64,000 bases of DNA, taken from assembly GCF_024453815.1 (NCBI RefSeq), contig NZ_CP072934.1, positions 1,488,001 through 1,552,000 on the forward strand. The letters are read 5' to 3'. Below are positions 1 through 8,343 of this stretch, piece by piece (within the stretch, counting starts at the first letter, position 1; every line of letters begins with the position of its first letter). The notes beneath the pieces are model-generated. The model saw nothing but the letters and a program-made list of their open reading frames with translations. It was not told where the DNA came from and did not search any database. This stretch comes from Corynebacterium pseudogenitalium. GTDB lineage: Bacteria; Actinomycetota; Actinomycetes; Mycobacteriales; Mycobacteriaceae. The translations under genes were made by a program, and so were the position numbers.

Positions 1-692
1 CACCTGGTTACACGATGGCAAAGGGGATCATCAAGCTCATCAACGCCATCGGCGAGCTGGTGAACAACGACCCAGTCGTCTCGAAGTACCTGCATGTGGT
101 CTTCGTGGAGAACTACAACGTCTCCCCTGCTGAGCACATCATCCCGGCAACGGATGTTTCCGAGCAGATCTCGACGGCCGGCAAGGAGGCGTCGGGCACC
201 TCGAACATGAAGTTCATGATGAACGGTGCGCTGACCTTGGGCACGATGGACGGCGCAAACGTGGAAATCGTTGACGCTGTCGGTGAAGAAAACGCCTACA
301 TCTTCGGCGCTCTCGAGGAGGATCTGCCTGAGCTGCAGCGCTCCTATGACCCGAAGGCTACCGCCGAGCAGACCCCAGGCCTGCACCGTGTGCTCAACGC
401 ACTGGTCGACGGCACCCTGGACGACTGCGGCACCGGCGCGTTCCACAACATCCGTGCTTCCCTGCTCGAGGGCTTCGGCTTCGACGAAGCTGACGTCTAC
501 TACGTGCTGGGCGACTTCGCGGACTACCGCGCAACCCGCGACCGCATGGCCAAGGAGTACTACGAGGACCCAGATGCATGGGCACGCAAGTGCTGGATCA
601 ACATCTGCGAATCCGGTCGCTTCTCCTCTGACCGCACGATCCGCGATTACGCGAACGAGGTCTGGAAGATCGAGCCGACGCCGATTAACTAG
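1..692 (+). CDS. glgP: Glycogen/maltodextrin phosphorylase, C-terminal part (5' end cut by window)
   Basis: The reading frame is open from base 3 and continues leftwards out of the window, so only about the last 230 residues are present. Glycogen phosphorylase (GT35) removes glucose from glycogen chain ends as glucose-1-phosphate, using PLP. The PLP site is visible: the GTSNMKFMMNGAL segment, encoded around 197–235, carries the lysine that forms the Schiff base, followed by the family motif TLGTMDGANVEI. The start of the visible part (PGYTMAKGIIKLIN) also matches the family. A strong terminator follows directly. The neighbour pyk converges on it. Degradation of glycogen fits with glgX and treYZ further right, although they are some 14 kb away. 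Confidence 0.95.
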   Translation, partial: PGYTMAKGIIKLINAIGELVNNDPVVSKYLHVVFVENYNVSPAEHIIPATDVSEQISTAGKEASGTSNMKFMMNGALTLGTMDGANVEIVDAVGEENAYIFGALEEDLPELQRSYDPKATAEQTPGLHRVLNALVDGTLDDCGTGAFHNIRASLLEGFGFDEADVYYVLGDFADYRATRDRMAKEYYEDPDAWARKCWINICESGRFSSDRTIRDYANEVWKIEPTPIN

Positions 693-709
693 CCTGTAGC
701 TCCTACTAC

Positions 710-750
710 AAAAGGCCTGCCGCTGTTGCTTCGCGGCAGGCCTTTTATAT
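710..750 (+). terminator. Rho-independent terminator of glgP
   Basis: Perfect 14-bp stem AAAAGGCCTGCCGC (710–723) with GCGGCAGGCCTTTT (733–746), loop of 9 bases, running into a short T-rich end. It lies 18 bases after the glgP stop codon. Confidence 0.9.
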
Positions 751-783
751 GTCCCCATGTATTTAGCGAGCTACAAGCCGAGA

Positions 784-817
784 TGAAAAACACCCCGGAG
801 CAGCTGCCCGGGGTGTT
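784..817 (-). terminator. Rho-independent terminator of pyk
   Basis: Read on the minus strand: 10-bp stem AACACCCCGG (complement of 808–817) paired with CCGGGGTGTT (complement of 789–798), followed by TTTTT. It starts 15 bases after the pyk stop. Together with the glgP terminator it insulates two converging genes. Confidence 0.88.
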
Positions 818-831
818 CTCCGATTTGGAAC

Positions 832-2277
832 TTAGTCTTGTTCCTCTTCCTTCTTCTTCGACCAGTAAGCCTCCTCGCCCAGCTGGTGGACGTGGACCGT
901 GTTGGTCGAACCTGCAACTCCTGGAGGAGTACCTGCAACCATCACCATGGTGTCATTCTCCTGGTACTCATCCATCGCCAGCAAGTACTTGTCGACGGTG
1001 GCGATCATGTCATCCGTGCTGTGCACCGGAGGGCACAGGAAGGTCTCCACGCCCCAGGTCAGTGCGAGCTGCGAGCGAACCTCCTGCTTCGGAGTAAACA
1101 CGAGCAGCGGCAGGTCTGGGCGCAGGCGCGCGACGCGTCGAGCGGTGTCGCCAGTAGCGGTGAACGCCACGATTGCGCGTGCGTGCAGACGGTTTGCCAC
1201 ATCGTTCGCCGAGTAGGAGATCACACCACGGCGGGTACGCGGGATGTGGTTCAGAGGCGGCACCTTGTCCATTGCCTCAGCGGAGCGGACAATGCGGCTC
1301 ATCGTGCGGACCACGTTGTGCGGGTCAACGCCAACGGAGGTCTCACCGGAGAGCATGACGGCGTCTGCACCGTCGAGCACGGCGTTCGCAACGTCGGAAG
1401 CCTCAGCGCGCGTCGGACGCGAGTTATCAATCATCGAATCCAGCATCTGCGTAGCGACGATGACTGGCTTCGCGTTTTCACGAGCGATCTGGATGACGCG
1501 CTTCTGCACACCTGGAACAAGTTCAAGCGGAATCTCAACGCCGAGGTCGCCACGGGCAACCATCACGGCGTCGAATGCCAGGATGATTGACTCCAGGGCG
1601 TCGACTGCTTCTGGCTTCTCCAGCTTCGCGATGACTGGGACACGACGGCCAACTTCGTCCATGATCTCATGAACCAGGTCAACATCTGCCGGCGAGCGCA
1701 CGAAGGACAGCGCGACGACGTCGACACCCATCTTGAGTGCGAACCGCAGGTCCGCCTTGTCCTTCTCAGACAACGCCGGGACGGAGATATCCATCCCCGG
1801 CAGGGAAACACCCTTGTTGTTGGAAACAGGGCCACCTTCGGTCACGCGGCAGACAACGTCGTTGCCGTCGACTTCGACACAGACCAGACCGACCTTGCCG
1901 TCGTCGACGAGCAGGCGGTCGCCCGGCTTCGCGTCCTTGGCGAGGTTCTTGTAAGTCGTCGAGACTCGGTCGTGCGTGCCTGGCACGTCATCGACTGTGA
2001 TGCGGACCGTTTCGCCCGTCTCCCAGACGGTGGCGCCTTCTTCAAAGCGCCCAAGACGGATTTTCGGACCCTGAAGGTCGGCGAGGATGCCAACTGCGTG
2101 TCCCGTTTCATCGGTGGCTTCGCGGACCCAGCGGTAGTTCTGCTCGTGGTCCGGATAGTCGCCGTGGGAGAAGTTGAGGCGGGCGACATCCATGCCGTCG
2201 CGCACAAGTCCGAGGATTGCTTCTTTGCTGGCCACAGCAGGGCCAAGCGTACATACGATCTTTGTTCTTCTATCCAC
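832..2277 (-). CDS. pyk: Pyruvate kinase
   Basis: Pyruvate kinase turns phosphoenolpyruvate and ADP into pyruvate and ATP, the last step of glycolysis. The N-terminus VDRRTKIVCTLGPAV and the catalytic segment IPVIAKLEKPEAVDALE-type signature (here RRVPVIAKLEKPEA, active-site Lys and Glu) are clear. MVARGDLGVEIPLE, the metal/phosphate-binding region NSRPTRAEASDVANAVLDG and the C-terminal domain are also present. Length of about 481 residues is normal. I chose GTG at 2277 because homologues begin close to VDRRTK; an in-frame TTG three codons upstream (2286) is the alternative. It is the last gene of the minus-strand block that includes lgt and is followed by its own terminator. Confidence 0.96.
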   Translation of the reverse strand: MDRRTKIVCTLGPAVASKEAILGLVRDGMDVARLNFSHGDYPDHEQNYRWVREATDETGHAVGILADLQGPKIRLGRFEEGATVWETGETVRITVDDVPGTHDRVSTTYKNLAKDAKPGDRLLVDDGKVGLVCVEVDGNDVVCRVTEGGPVSNNKGVSLPGMDISVPALSEKDKADLRFALKMGVDVVALSFVRSPADVDLVHEIMDEVGRRVPVIAKLEKPEAVDALESIILAFDAVMVARGDLGVEIPLELVPGVQKRVIQIARENAKPVIVATQMLDSMIDNSRPTRAEASDVANAVLDGADAVMLSGETSVGVDPHNVVRTMSRIVRSAEAMDKVPPLNHIPRTRRGVISYSANDVANRLHARAIVAFTATGDTARRVARLRPDLPLLVFTPKQEVRSQLALTWGVETFLCPPVHSTDDMIATVDKYLLAMDEYQENDTMVMVAGTPPGVAGSTNTVHVHQLGEEAYWSKKKEEEQD

Positions 2278-2387
2278 GAGATCCAACCTAGTAGCGATTC
2301 AACAATTACCGGTGGTTTCAAGGCCAGATAGTGTGTGAATTCTCCACTGCCGTATCGTGTGGCCTATCTTCCACTTCGGATACCACC

Positions 2388-3278
2388 CTACCCCGAATCA
2401 CGATTCGTATCATCATTATCGTTGTGAACGAGTTCTTTCTCGGCTTCTCTCCCACGTGGCAATAGGAAGAAAATCCCAAGTGAAACAACAAAAAGCAGGC
2501 CTGAAACCCACGTGTTCACACGCAACCCCAAAATTAGTGTTGCGGCGTCAGTACGCATCAACTCGATTGCAAATCGGCCCATCGTGTAGCCAGCAACGTA
2601 TAGCCAAAATACCCTGCCGTGTCCGAGCCTGAAGTGCTTATCTGCCCAAAGCAGGAAAGCAAACACAAGCAGATTCCACACCAACTCGTAGAGGAACGTC
2701 GGGTGAACGCTCGCGATGACCTCACCGGTAGAACGCCCTGTCAGCGGAGCGAACGCCCCTTGCTCGTCAACGCGGTAGTAGATATCCAACGCCCACGGTA
2801 CCGTCGTTTCAGCACCATAGAGTTCCTGATTGAACCAGTTCCCAAGGCGTCCCACGGCCTGGGCCAACACGATGCCTGGCGCCAGCGCATCCGCAACAGG
2901 CCCAACAGCAATCTTCTTCCACCGCAGCAGCAACCACACGCTCGCCGCGCCCAGTGCGACTGCGCCCCAGATGCCCAAACCACCCGCAGTAATGTTCAGC
3001 GCCTGCAGTGGATCTTTGCCGGGGCCGAAGTATTTATCATGATCCGTCAGCACGTGGTAGAGCCGACCGCCAATGATGCCCATGGGGATAGCGACAATTG
3101 CCGCGTCCCAAATCACGTCGGGATCACCACCACGCGCACGATAGCGTCGCGTGCCCACCCACATTGCAAGCAGAATGCCGGTGATGATGCACAGCGCGTA
3201 CGCCCTCACCGGGAGCCAGCCAATGTGCCACACACCCTGTGGTGGCGAGGGAATGTTTGCCAGAATCGTAGTTTGCAC
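2388..3278 (-). CDS. lgt: Prolipoprotein diacylglyceryl transferase
   Basis: Lgt transfers a diacylglyceryl group from phosphatidylglycerol to the lipobox cysteine of prelipoproteins in the cytoplasmic membrane, before LspA (encoded at 38827–39339) cleaves the signal. The signature [13 protein letters not shown] (around residues 142–154) is the Lgt family motif and includes the essential Arg and Asn. [16 protein letters not shown] and several hydrophobic helices are also typical. Length 296 is normal for the conserved core; the C-terminal tail is short and charged. Start is GTG, 18 bases after the TrpC-like gene, so the two are probably cotranscribed. The same neighbour relation (trp genes then lgt) is known in mycobacteria. 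Confidence 0.96.
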   Translation of the reverse strand: MQTTILANIPSPPQGVWHIGWLPVRAYALCIITGILLAMWVGTRRYRARGGDPDVIWDAAIVAIPMGIIGGRLYHVLTDHDKYFGPGKDPLQALNITAGGLGIWGAVALGAASVWLLLRWKKIAVGPVADALAPGIVLAQAVGRLGNWFNQELYGAETTVPWALDIYYRVDEQGAFAPLTGRSTGEVIASVHPTFLYELVWNLLVFAFLLWADKHFRLGHGRVFWLYVAGYTMGRFAIELMRTDAATLILGLRVNTWVSGLLFVVSLGIFFLLPRGREAEKELVHNDNDDTNRDSG

Positions 3279-3296
3279 GCCCCCTAGTGTGCCTGA

Positions 3297-4091
3297 TTAT
3301 CGGCGGGAAGCGCACGCGGGGTGTCGCCCGGCGGTAGCAAGTGAAGGAATAGCCGCTTCGGCATTCGCCAAAATGGCGTCTGCTCCTGCGGCAGCGACGT
3401 TAAACAGATCACGCGGAGTCAACACATCCGCCATCATCACCACGCGGATCTTGCTCGGAAGGCCTGCAACAAGCTCACCCAGTGCGAAGTGATCAGTCTC
3501 CCCCGATGGACGTTTCGGTGGCACAACAGCCAGCACCGATGCGCCCGCCCGAAGCGCACGTGCCGCCTCCTCAGCGTCTCCGACTTGTACGAAGGCCGAC
3601 ATGCCAAGCGTCTCCGCTCTATCTAGCAACGCCTCCAGTCGCGGCTGCTCAAGAATATCTGCACGAAGCACAAGCGCATCGGATCCATAGCAGCGAGCCT
3701 CGTGCACTTGGTACGGATCAACAATCGTATCCAAGCTCACCACCGGTATATGCACTGCTGCCCTCGCTGCGTCCATCTCAATGTTCGCAACCTCACGGCC
3801 AAACAGCGCACCCGAACACGCGAGCAGCTGCGCCCCCTGCATCTCAAGCTCCACTGCGGCAAGTGCCGCTCGGTGAATCCGTTGCTGCGTAGTCCGGACG
3901 CCGTGCTGGTTGTACTGTACCTGGGCAATAATTGCGCATCCGTCTGAGTCAACGGCCGCGTATGCGTCGCGCGCAGATGCAGCTGCCCGCGAGCGATCCT
4001 TCACCTCTTGGAACGACACCAAGGACTCACGGCGCGCGACCTGCCGCTGCACTGCAGCGAAGAGATCGCTGTGTACATCCGTGGCACACAT
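3297..4091 (-). CDS. Divergent TrpC-like (indole-3-glycerol phosphate synthase fold) protein, catalytic residues lost
   Basis: A 264-residue (beta/alpha)8 protein that aligns along its length with indole-3-glycerol phosphate synthase. The recognisable parts are DPYQVHEARCYGSDALVLRAD (family: DPYQIYEARxxGADAxLLI), the helix after VQVGDAEEAARALRAG, and a C-terminal DLFNVAAAGADAILANAEA phosphate-site region. The catalytic positions are changed: AEVKxxSPSKG has become AQVQYNQHG (Glu and Lys both to Gln), the RKDF lysine is replaced (SLDTIVDPYQ), the EVH glutamate is Gln (VQV), the INNR segment reads VPPKR, and the ESGI serine region reads MADVL. The frame is intact with a good ribosome site (GGGAGG) before ATG 4091. 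It lies between a Trp-region membrane protein and lgt. It is probably not an active synthase; a non-enzymatic or new role is inference. Confidence 0.8.
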   Translation of the reverse strand: MCATDVHSDLFAAVQRQVARRESLVSFQEVKDRSRAAASARDAYAAVDSDGCAIIAQVQYNQHGVRTTQQRIHRAALAAVELEMQGAQLLACSGALFGREVANIEMDAARAAVHIPVVSLDTIVDPYQVHEARCYGSDALVLRADILEQPRLEALLDRAETLGMSAFVQVGDAEEAARALRAGASVLAVVPPKRPSGETDHFALGELVAGLPSKIRVVMMADVLTPRDLFNVAAAGADAILANAEAAIPSLATAGRHPACASRR

Positions 4092-4194
4092 ACTCGCCTC
4101 CCGCGTGACTCCGAGGTGAAAGCCTATTGTTGCAGTTGCCAGCGTAGCCCGCGCGTATTTAGTTCATGAAATTTCACGGGGGTATACCGAATAT

Positions 4195-4839
4195 TTATCG
4201 GCCTGCCTCATCATCCGTAGGGTCAATTCCAGAGTCCAAGGCATCCCACATCACGCGCCCAGAGTCCGGCCGAGCTTCGAGATCTTCACCGAGCTTTTCA
4301 CGGCGCACAGCCTCTGTCTCATACTTGTTGAGCTTCGCGGAATCTACACCGGGCCGCATTACTACCGTGAGCGCTCCAATAAGCCCCAGGAGCGCCCCCA
4401 AGATGACCAGGTAAATGCCAGCGCTATGCTGCTGCACCTGTGTGATCTCCGCCCACGCGGCAATCGCCCCGTCACTGGCTGCTCCTCCCTGCTCCCCGCT
4501 TCCGGCACTCAGCAGTGTGTGCAAACGCTCCAAGTCAGGCTCAGCTAATAAGGTTCGCAAGCCCGATACGCCGGCGCCCACAGCGCCTAGTGCGGCCACC
4601 ACACCTACTATTCGACGCCCAACTCGCCGCAGCGCGAATATCGCAATCATTGCAACGATCAGAATGAGCGCCACTGCCGCGATCTCCGTAGACCACATTG
4701 AACCATCGACGGTAGTGGTACTGGCTCCAGCGCGGTCGTCGAAAACTTCGACAGTAAACCAGTCCATCCTGGACCCCACCCACGCCAGCGCGCCACCGAC
4801 GCCCACCAGCAGTGCGCCGACGCGGTTCGCCGTATTCAC
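4195..4839 (-). CDS. Trp-region conserved membrane protein (Trp_oprn_chp family)
   Basis: A 214-residue membrane protein with four hydrophobic segments: about residues 6–22, 51–70, 77–97 and 143–162. The opening, with a Trp-Phe-Thr (DWFTVEV) stretch after the first helix, and the overall pattern match the actinobacterial family of membrane proteins normally encoded beside trpE/trpC (Rv1610-like). Function is unknown. The start is GTG 4839, immediately after the hisI TAG stop; GGAGG eight bases before it lies inside the end of hisI, so translation is probably coupled. Here no trpE, trpB or trpA accompanies it; only a decayed trpC-like gene follows after 103 bases. Confidence 0.75.
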   Translation of the reverse strand: MNTANRVGALLVGVGGALAWVGSRMDWFTVEVFDDRAGASTTTVDGSMWSTEIAAVALILIVAMIAIFALRRVGRRIVGVVAALGAVGAGVSGLRTLLAEPDLERLHTLLSAGSGEQGGAASDGAIAAWAEITQVQQHSAGIYLVILGALLGLIGALTVVMRPGVDSAKLNKYETEAVRREKLGEDLEARPDSGRVMWDALDSGIDPTDDEAGR

Positions 4840-5208
4840 CTAGATATCCTCCAACAGCAGATCTGCATCGAAGCACGTACGGTCCCCCGTATGACAGGCA
4901 CCATCCGTCTGGATCACCTTCACCAGCAAGGTGTCGCCGTCGCAGTCGAGGCGCACCTCGCGGACCTCTTGCGCAGCGCCACTGGTGAGCCCTTTTACCC
5001 AGTATTCGTTACGGGAGCGAGAGAAGTACGTCCCTCGTCGCGTTTCCAGCGTGTACGCCAGCGCCCGCTCATCCATCCAGGCCATCATGAGGACCTCACC
5101 GGTGTCAGCAGCCTGCACCACGGCGGGAACCAGGCCGCGGTCGTTCTTCTTCAGCCGAGCAGCAATTGCAGGATCCAATACGGCATCTTCTGGTCGTAGT
5201 TCAGTCAT
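4840..5208 (-). CDS. hisI: Phosphoribosyl-AMP cyclohydrolase
   Basis: HisI opens the adenine ring of phosphoribosyl-AMP, the third step of histidine biosynthesis, using Zn and Mg. The 122-residue protein has the single-domain form, without a fused HisE pyrophosphohydrolase. Motifs seen are [29 protein letters not shown], the metal site [10 protein letters not shown] (about 88–97) and [11 protein letters not shown] (about 103–113), with the zinc cysteines. Its ATG overlaps the hisF stop (TGATG), which indicates translational coupling. hisE and hisG are not in the window. Confidence 0.96.
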   Translation of the reverse strand: MTELRPEDAVLDPAIAARLKKNDRGLVPAVVQAADTGEVLMMAWMDERALAYTLETRRGTYFSRSRNEYWVKGLTSGAAQEVREVRLDCDGDTLLVKVIQTDGACHTGDRTCFDADLLLEDI

Positions 5209-5981
5209 CAGCGAACCTCAAAGCCCTCATTCCGAAGCGCATCCTTTACTTCCGCGATGCTCACTTCGCCGAAGTGGAAGATCGACGCCGCAAGTACGGC
5301 GTCTGCGCCCGCTTTTACTGCTGGCGGGAAGTCTGCAGCCTTGCCAGCGCCACCGGAAGCAATCACCGGGATGCTTACCGCTGCTCGAACCTTCTCCAAC
5401 AGCTCGAGATCGAACCCTTCCTTGGTCCCATCTCCGTCCATCGAGTTCAGCAAGATTTCCCCCACACCCAGGTCTTGTCCAGTGCGAGCCCACTCCACCG
5501 CGTCGAGACCAGCCGAACGCGTACCACCGTGCGTGGTCACTTCAAACCCAGACGGCTGCGGAAGCCCACCATTCGGCACGCGACGCGCGTCGACAGACAA
5601 GACAATGCACTGCGCTCCAAACTTCTCGCTGAGCTCACGCAGTAGCTCTGGCCGGTGAATCGCCGCTGTATTCACACTGACTTTGTCCGCGCCAGCACGC
5701 AGCAACTCAGAGACGTCTTCGACGCTTCGAACGCCTCCGCCAACGGTCAGCGGGATAAATACCTGCTCTGCGGTCTTACGGACGACCTCAAGCATCGTTC
5801 CACGGCCCTCACGCGACGCAGTTACGTCCAAAAACGTAAGCTCATCAGCGCCTTCCAGTCCATACCGCTGAGCAAGTTCTACGGGATCACCAGCGTCCCG
5901 CAGGTTTTCAAAATTTACGCCTTTTACTACCCGCCCGTCGTCCACGTCGAGGCAAGGAATCACACGGATTGCAACAGACAA
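5208..5981 (-). CDS. hisF: Imidazole glycerol phosphate synthase, cyclase subunit
   Basis: HisF uses ammonia delivered by HisH to convert PRFAR to imidazole glycerol phosphate plus AICAR. The (beta/alpha)8 barrel has the expected acid/base aspartates: Asp12 in [17 protein letters not shown] and Asp near 131 in VLSVDARR. Phosphate-binding glycine motifs are present in both halves ([10 protein letters not shown] and [10 protein letters not shown]). Length 257 is typical. The start is TTG at 5981, supported by GGAGGG with an eight-base spacer and by the family N-terminus [11 protein letters not shown] 70-base gap separates it from impA, and its stop overlaps hisI. Confidence 0.96.
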   Translation of the reverse strand: MSVAIRVIPCLDVDDGRVVKGVNFENLRDAGDPVELAQRYGLEGADELTFLDVTASREGRGTMLEVVRKTAEQVFIPLTVGGGVRSVEDVSELLRAGADKVSVNTAAIHRPELLRELSEKFGAQCIVLSVDARRVPNGGLPQPSGFEVTTHGGTRSAGLDAVEWARTGQDLGVGEILLNSMDGDGTKEGFDLELLEKVRAAVSIPVIASGGAGKAADFPPAVKAGADAVLAASIFHFGEVSIAEVKDALRNEGFEVR

Positions 5982-6051
5982 GGTAATTACCCTCCATACA
6001 TGTTTTGTGCCACGCTACTCCAGCCCGCAAATACGTTCCGGAAACTACATA

Positions 6052-6876
6052 CTACCGCGAAGCACTCTGCCTATCAGGGCTTTCAAAGCACCGTTGGACC
6101 GTCGCGAGCGCAGTCGCATGGGCAGCATTCGTACCAATGACAGCCCCCATCGACGACATCTCCCATGGCTGCCCGTACACGTCAGTCACCGTCGCGCCCG
6201 CGCAGCGACCGAACAAGACACCGGCCGCGTTATCCCACACGTGCGGGGAGAAACTCACGCTGGCCTGGAACACACCCGACGCCACAAACGCCAAGTCCAC
6301 GCCCACTGAGCCAGTCATGCGTGGTCGCAGTGAGGTGGCAGCCAATTCACCGACGAAGGCCAATCGGCCTTCCGCTGGAAACGCAGCGCGATCATCCGAA
6401 CCAACGGTTGCAACGCCTACCTGAGCGGCCGTCGTCGAAGGATCAACGCCCTGTGGGAGCGCAGGCAATGGGTCGCCATCAAGCACAACGGGCTCACCCG
6501 AGATCGCATGCATGCGGTGCCCCAGCAAAGGCATGTCGGTCACCGCGACGACCGGTTGGCCGTCGATAAGGAGCGCTACCAAGATCGCGCACATCGGGTT
6601 GCCACACGAGTAGTTCGAGGTGCCGTCGACAGGATCGAGCACCCAGCACGCCTCAGCGTTGAGGTCCCCGCCGTGTTCCTCCCCGAACACGGGGATACCG
6701 GTCGCTTCCGTCAAGCGTTTCCTCAGCAACGTTTCAATGGCGAGATCCGCTTCCGTGGCAAAGTCACCTTCGCCCTTAAAGAGCGCTGGAGCTGCACCGA
6801 TATGTGTTCGAAACAGCTCGGCGGCTTCATCGACCGCCTCTAACGCAATAGCTCGGTATGCCTGCAGATCCCGCAC
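6052..6876 (-). CDS. impA: Inositol monophosphatase family protein in the his cluster
   Basis: A Mg-dependent sugar-phosphatase of the inositol monophosphatase family, 274 residues. Metal-site motifs are GEEHG (about 65–69), WVLDPVDGTSNY (about 78–89) and WDNAAG (about 215–220). The substrate cannot be read from sequence. In corynebacteria and mycobacteria this gene (impA) sits between hisA and hisF, but the histidinol-phosphate phosphatase of C. glutamicum is a separate family member (HisN), so impA should not be called histidinol phosphatase on position alone. The start is GTG 6876, five bases after the hisA stop, with a GGGCGAG-like ribosome site. Confidence 0.88.
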   Translation of the reverse strand: MRDLQAYRAIALEAVDEAAELFRTHIGAAPALFKGEGDFATEADLAIETLLRKRLTEATGIPVFGEEHGGDLNAEACWVLDPVDGTSNYSCGNPMCAILVALLIDGQPVVAVTDMPLLGHRMHAISGEPVVLDGDPLPALPQGVDPSTTAAQVGVATVGSDDRAAFPAEGRLAFVGELAATSLRPRMTGSVGVDLAFVASGVFQASVSFSPHVWDNAAGVLFGRCAGATVTDVYGQPWEMSSMGAVIGTNAAHATALATVQRCFESPDRQSASR

Positions 6877-6881
6877 GCTGT

Positions 6882-7640
6882 TTACTCGCCCTTCGATACC
6901 TTTGCGACGGCCTCCAGCGCCTCACTCAGCGTGAAGCGCTTCTCGTAGAGAGCCTTGCCGATAATGACGGAGTCGATCCCTTCATCGGTATACCGGGCCA
7001 CTTCTACGACGTCGTCGAGAGTCGCGATTCCGCCCGAGGCAGTAATCTGAGCGTCCGTCGCTGCGGCGACCTCCCGCAACAGTGCAACATTCGGCCCCGC
7101 TAGCGTGCCGTCCTTGCTCACGTCGGTCACCACGAAACGGCTGCAGCCAGCGGCATCGAACCGCTCCAGAACCTCCCACAGATCACCGCCGTCGGACGTC
7201 CAGCCGTTCCCCTTCGTACGCCACTCACCATCAGTTTCACGCACCGCGATATCAATCGCGATCTTGTCGCCGTAGCGCTCAATTGCCTTACAGGTCCACT
7301 CCGGATCCTGTAGCGCCGCGGTACCAATATTGACGCGCTTCGCTCCGGTGGCAAGGGCCCGCTCCAACGTGGCGTCGTCACGAATACCACCCGTGAGCTC
7401 GACAGCGATACCCAGCTTCGCAGTGATATCCGCCATCAACTCATGGTTCGAGCCACGCCCAAACGCGGCGTCCAAATCCACGAAGTGCAGCCACTGCGCC
7501 CCCTGCTCTTCCCAGCGACGAGCAGCCTCCAGGGGATCCCCGTAGCTCTTCTCCGTCCCAGCTTCCCCCTGGTCCAGCCGCACGGCCTGACCTTCAACAA
7601 CATCAACAGCAGGCAACAAGGTAAAAGTCATGGTGCTCAT
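6882..7640 (-). CDS. hisA: ProFAR isomerase (HisA/PriA family)
   Basis: HisA opens the ribose of ProFAR to give PRFAR for HisH/HisF. The barrel carries the family marks: [15 protein letters not shown] with the catalytic Asp at the end of strand 1, [37 protein letters not shown] with the second catalytic Asp, and [12 protein letters not shown]. In many actinobacteria lacking a separate TrpF this protein also isomerises phosphoribosylanthranilate (PriA). Corynebacteria usually have a TrpC–TrpF fusion, so a single function is more likely here, but sequence alone does not prove it. ATG 7640 is preferred over the TTG three codons earlier; ATG 7631 is also possible. Confidence 0.94.
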   Translation of the reverse strand: MSTMTFTLLPAVDVVEGQAVRLDQGEAGTEKSYGDPLEAARRWEEQGAQWLHFVDLDAAFGRGSNHELMADITAKLGIAVELTGGIRDDATLERALATGAKRVNIGTAALQDPEWTCKAIERYGDKIAIDIAVRETDGEWRTKGNGWTSDGGDLWEVLERFDAAGCSRFVVTDVSKDGTLAGPNVALLREVAAATDAQITASGGIATLDDVVEVARYTDEGIDSVIIGKALYEKRFTLSEALEAVAKVSKGE

Positions 7641-7675
7641 CTTATCCAATCTAACTCAGCCAGGTTCGGCGCTCG

Positions 7676-8329
7676 CTACAGAGTCTTCACCCAGTTTTCC
7701 AGGAGATGAAGTCCTGCGTCACCAGACTTCTCGGGGTGGAACTGCGTCGCCCAGAGCGGGCCATTTTCGACGGCAGCCACAAACTTATCTCCACCGTGCT
7801 CCGACCAGTGCACAAGTGGCGGCGCAATGAACTCATCCGCTTTCAGTGTCCATTCGCGAACGCCGTACGAATGCACGAAGTAGAAGCGCTCGTCTATATT
7901 AATGCCGTCGAACATGCGCGAGCCGCGAACTATGTCGACGGTGTTCCACCCCATGTGTGGAAGCACAGGAGCCTGGAGCTTTTCAACGGTCCCCGGCCAC
8001 TCTGCTAATCCAGCGGTATCAATGCCATGCTCGACTCCATGCTCAAAAAGGATTTGCATACCAACGCAGATACCCAGCACAGGACGACCACCTGCAAGAC
8101 GCTGTCCGATGATGCGCCCCCCTTGCATCGCCTGCAACCCACGCATGCATGCATCAAACGCGCCAACCCCCGGCACTAACAGGCCGTCAGCCTCCACCGC
8201 GATCGCTGGATCGGCAGTAACGCTGACGCGCGCGCCAACTTGTTCTAGCGCACGCTGAGCGGATCGGATATTTCCTGCCCCGTAGTCGAGCAGCGCAACA
8301 TGGGGTTGTGGCATGTCGTTAGCAGTCAT
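7676..8329 (-). CDS. hisH: Imidazole glycerol phosphate synthase, glutaminase subunit
   Basis: HisH hydrolyses glutamine and channels ammonia to HisF. It is a class I glutamine amidotransferase: oxyanion strand VPGVGAF (about 52–58), nucleophile Cys88 in GICVGMQ, and the His-Glu pair in QFHPEKSG (about 194–201). Length 217 is normal. No ribosome site precedes ATG 8329. Instead a TAGAAT hexamer lies eight bases upstream, overlapping the stop of the MFS gene, so transcription may also begin here and produce a leaderless message for hisHA–impA–hisFI. Confidence 0.96.
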   Translation of the reverse strand: MTANDMPQPHVALLDYGAGNIRSAQRALEQVGARVSVTADPAIAVEADGLLVPGVGAFDACMRGLQAMQGGRIIGQRLAGGRPVLGICVGMQILFEHGVEHGIDTAGLAEWPGTVEKLQAPVLPHMGWNTVDIVRGSRMFDGINIDERFYFVHSYGVREWTLKADEFIAPPLVHWSEHGGDKFVAAVENGPLWATQFHPEKSGDAGLHLLENWVKTL

Positions 8330-8337
8330 GAAGACTA

Positions 8338-8343
8338 ATTCTA
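8338..8343 (-). promoter_or_regulatory. Probable -10 element of an internal hisH promoter
   Basis: TAGAAT on the minus strand ends eight bases before the hisH ATG, the spacing expected if transcription starts at the A of ATG. The TAG of this hexamer is also the stop codon of the MFS gene. No good -35 is visible. C. glutamicum is known to transcribe hisHA–impA–hisFI separately from hisDCB. Confidence 0.5.

Noticed and set aside
832..2286. Pyruvate kinase start at TTG 2286
   Set aside because: Kept as an alternative only; GTG 2277 agrees better with the family N-terminus (VDRRTKIV).
6052..6876. Calling impA the histidinol-phosphate phosphatase because it lies among his genes
   Set aside because: Position only; the family has several substrates and in C. 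glutamicum this step is assigned to another member (HisN).
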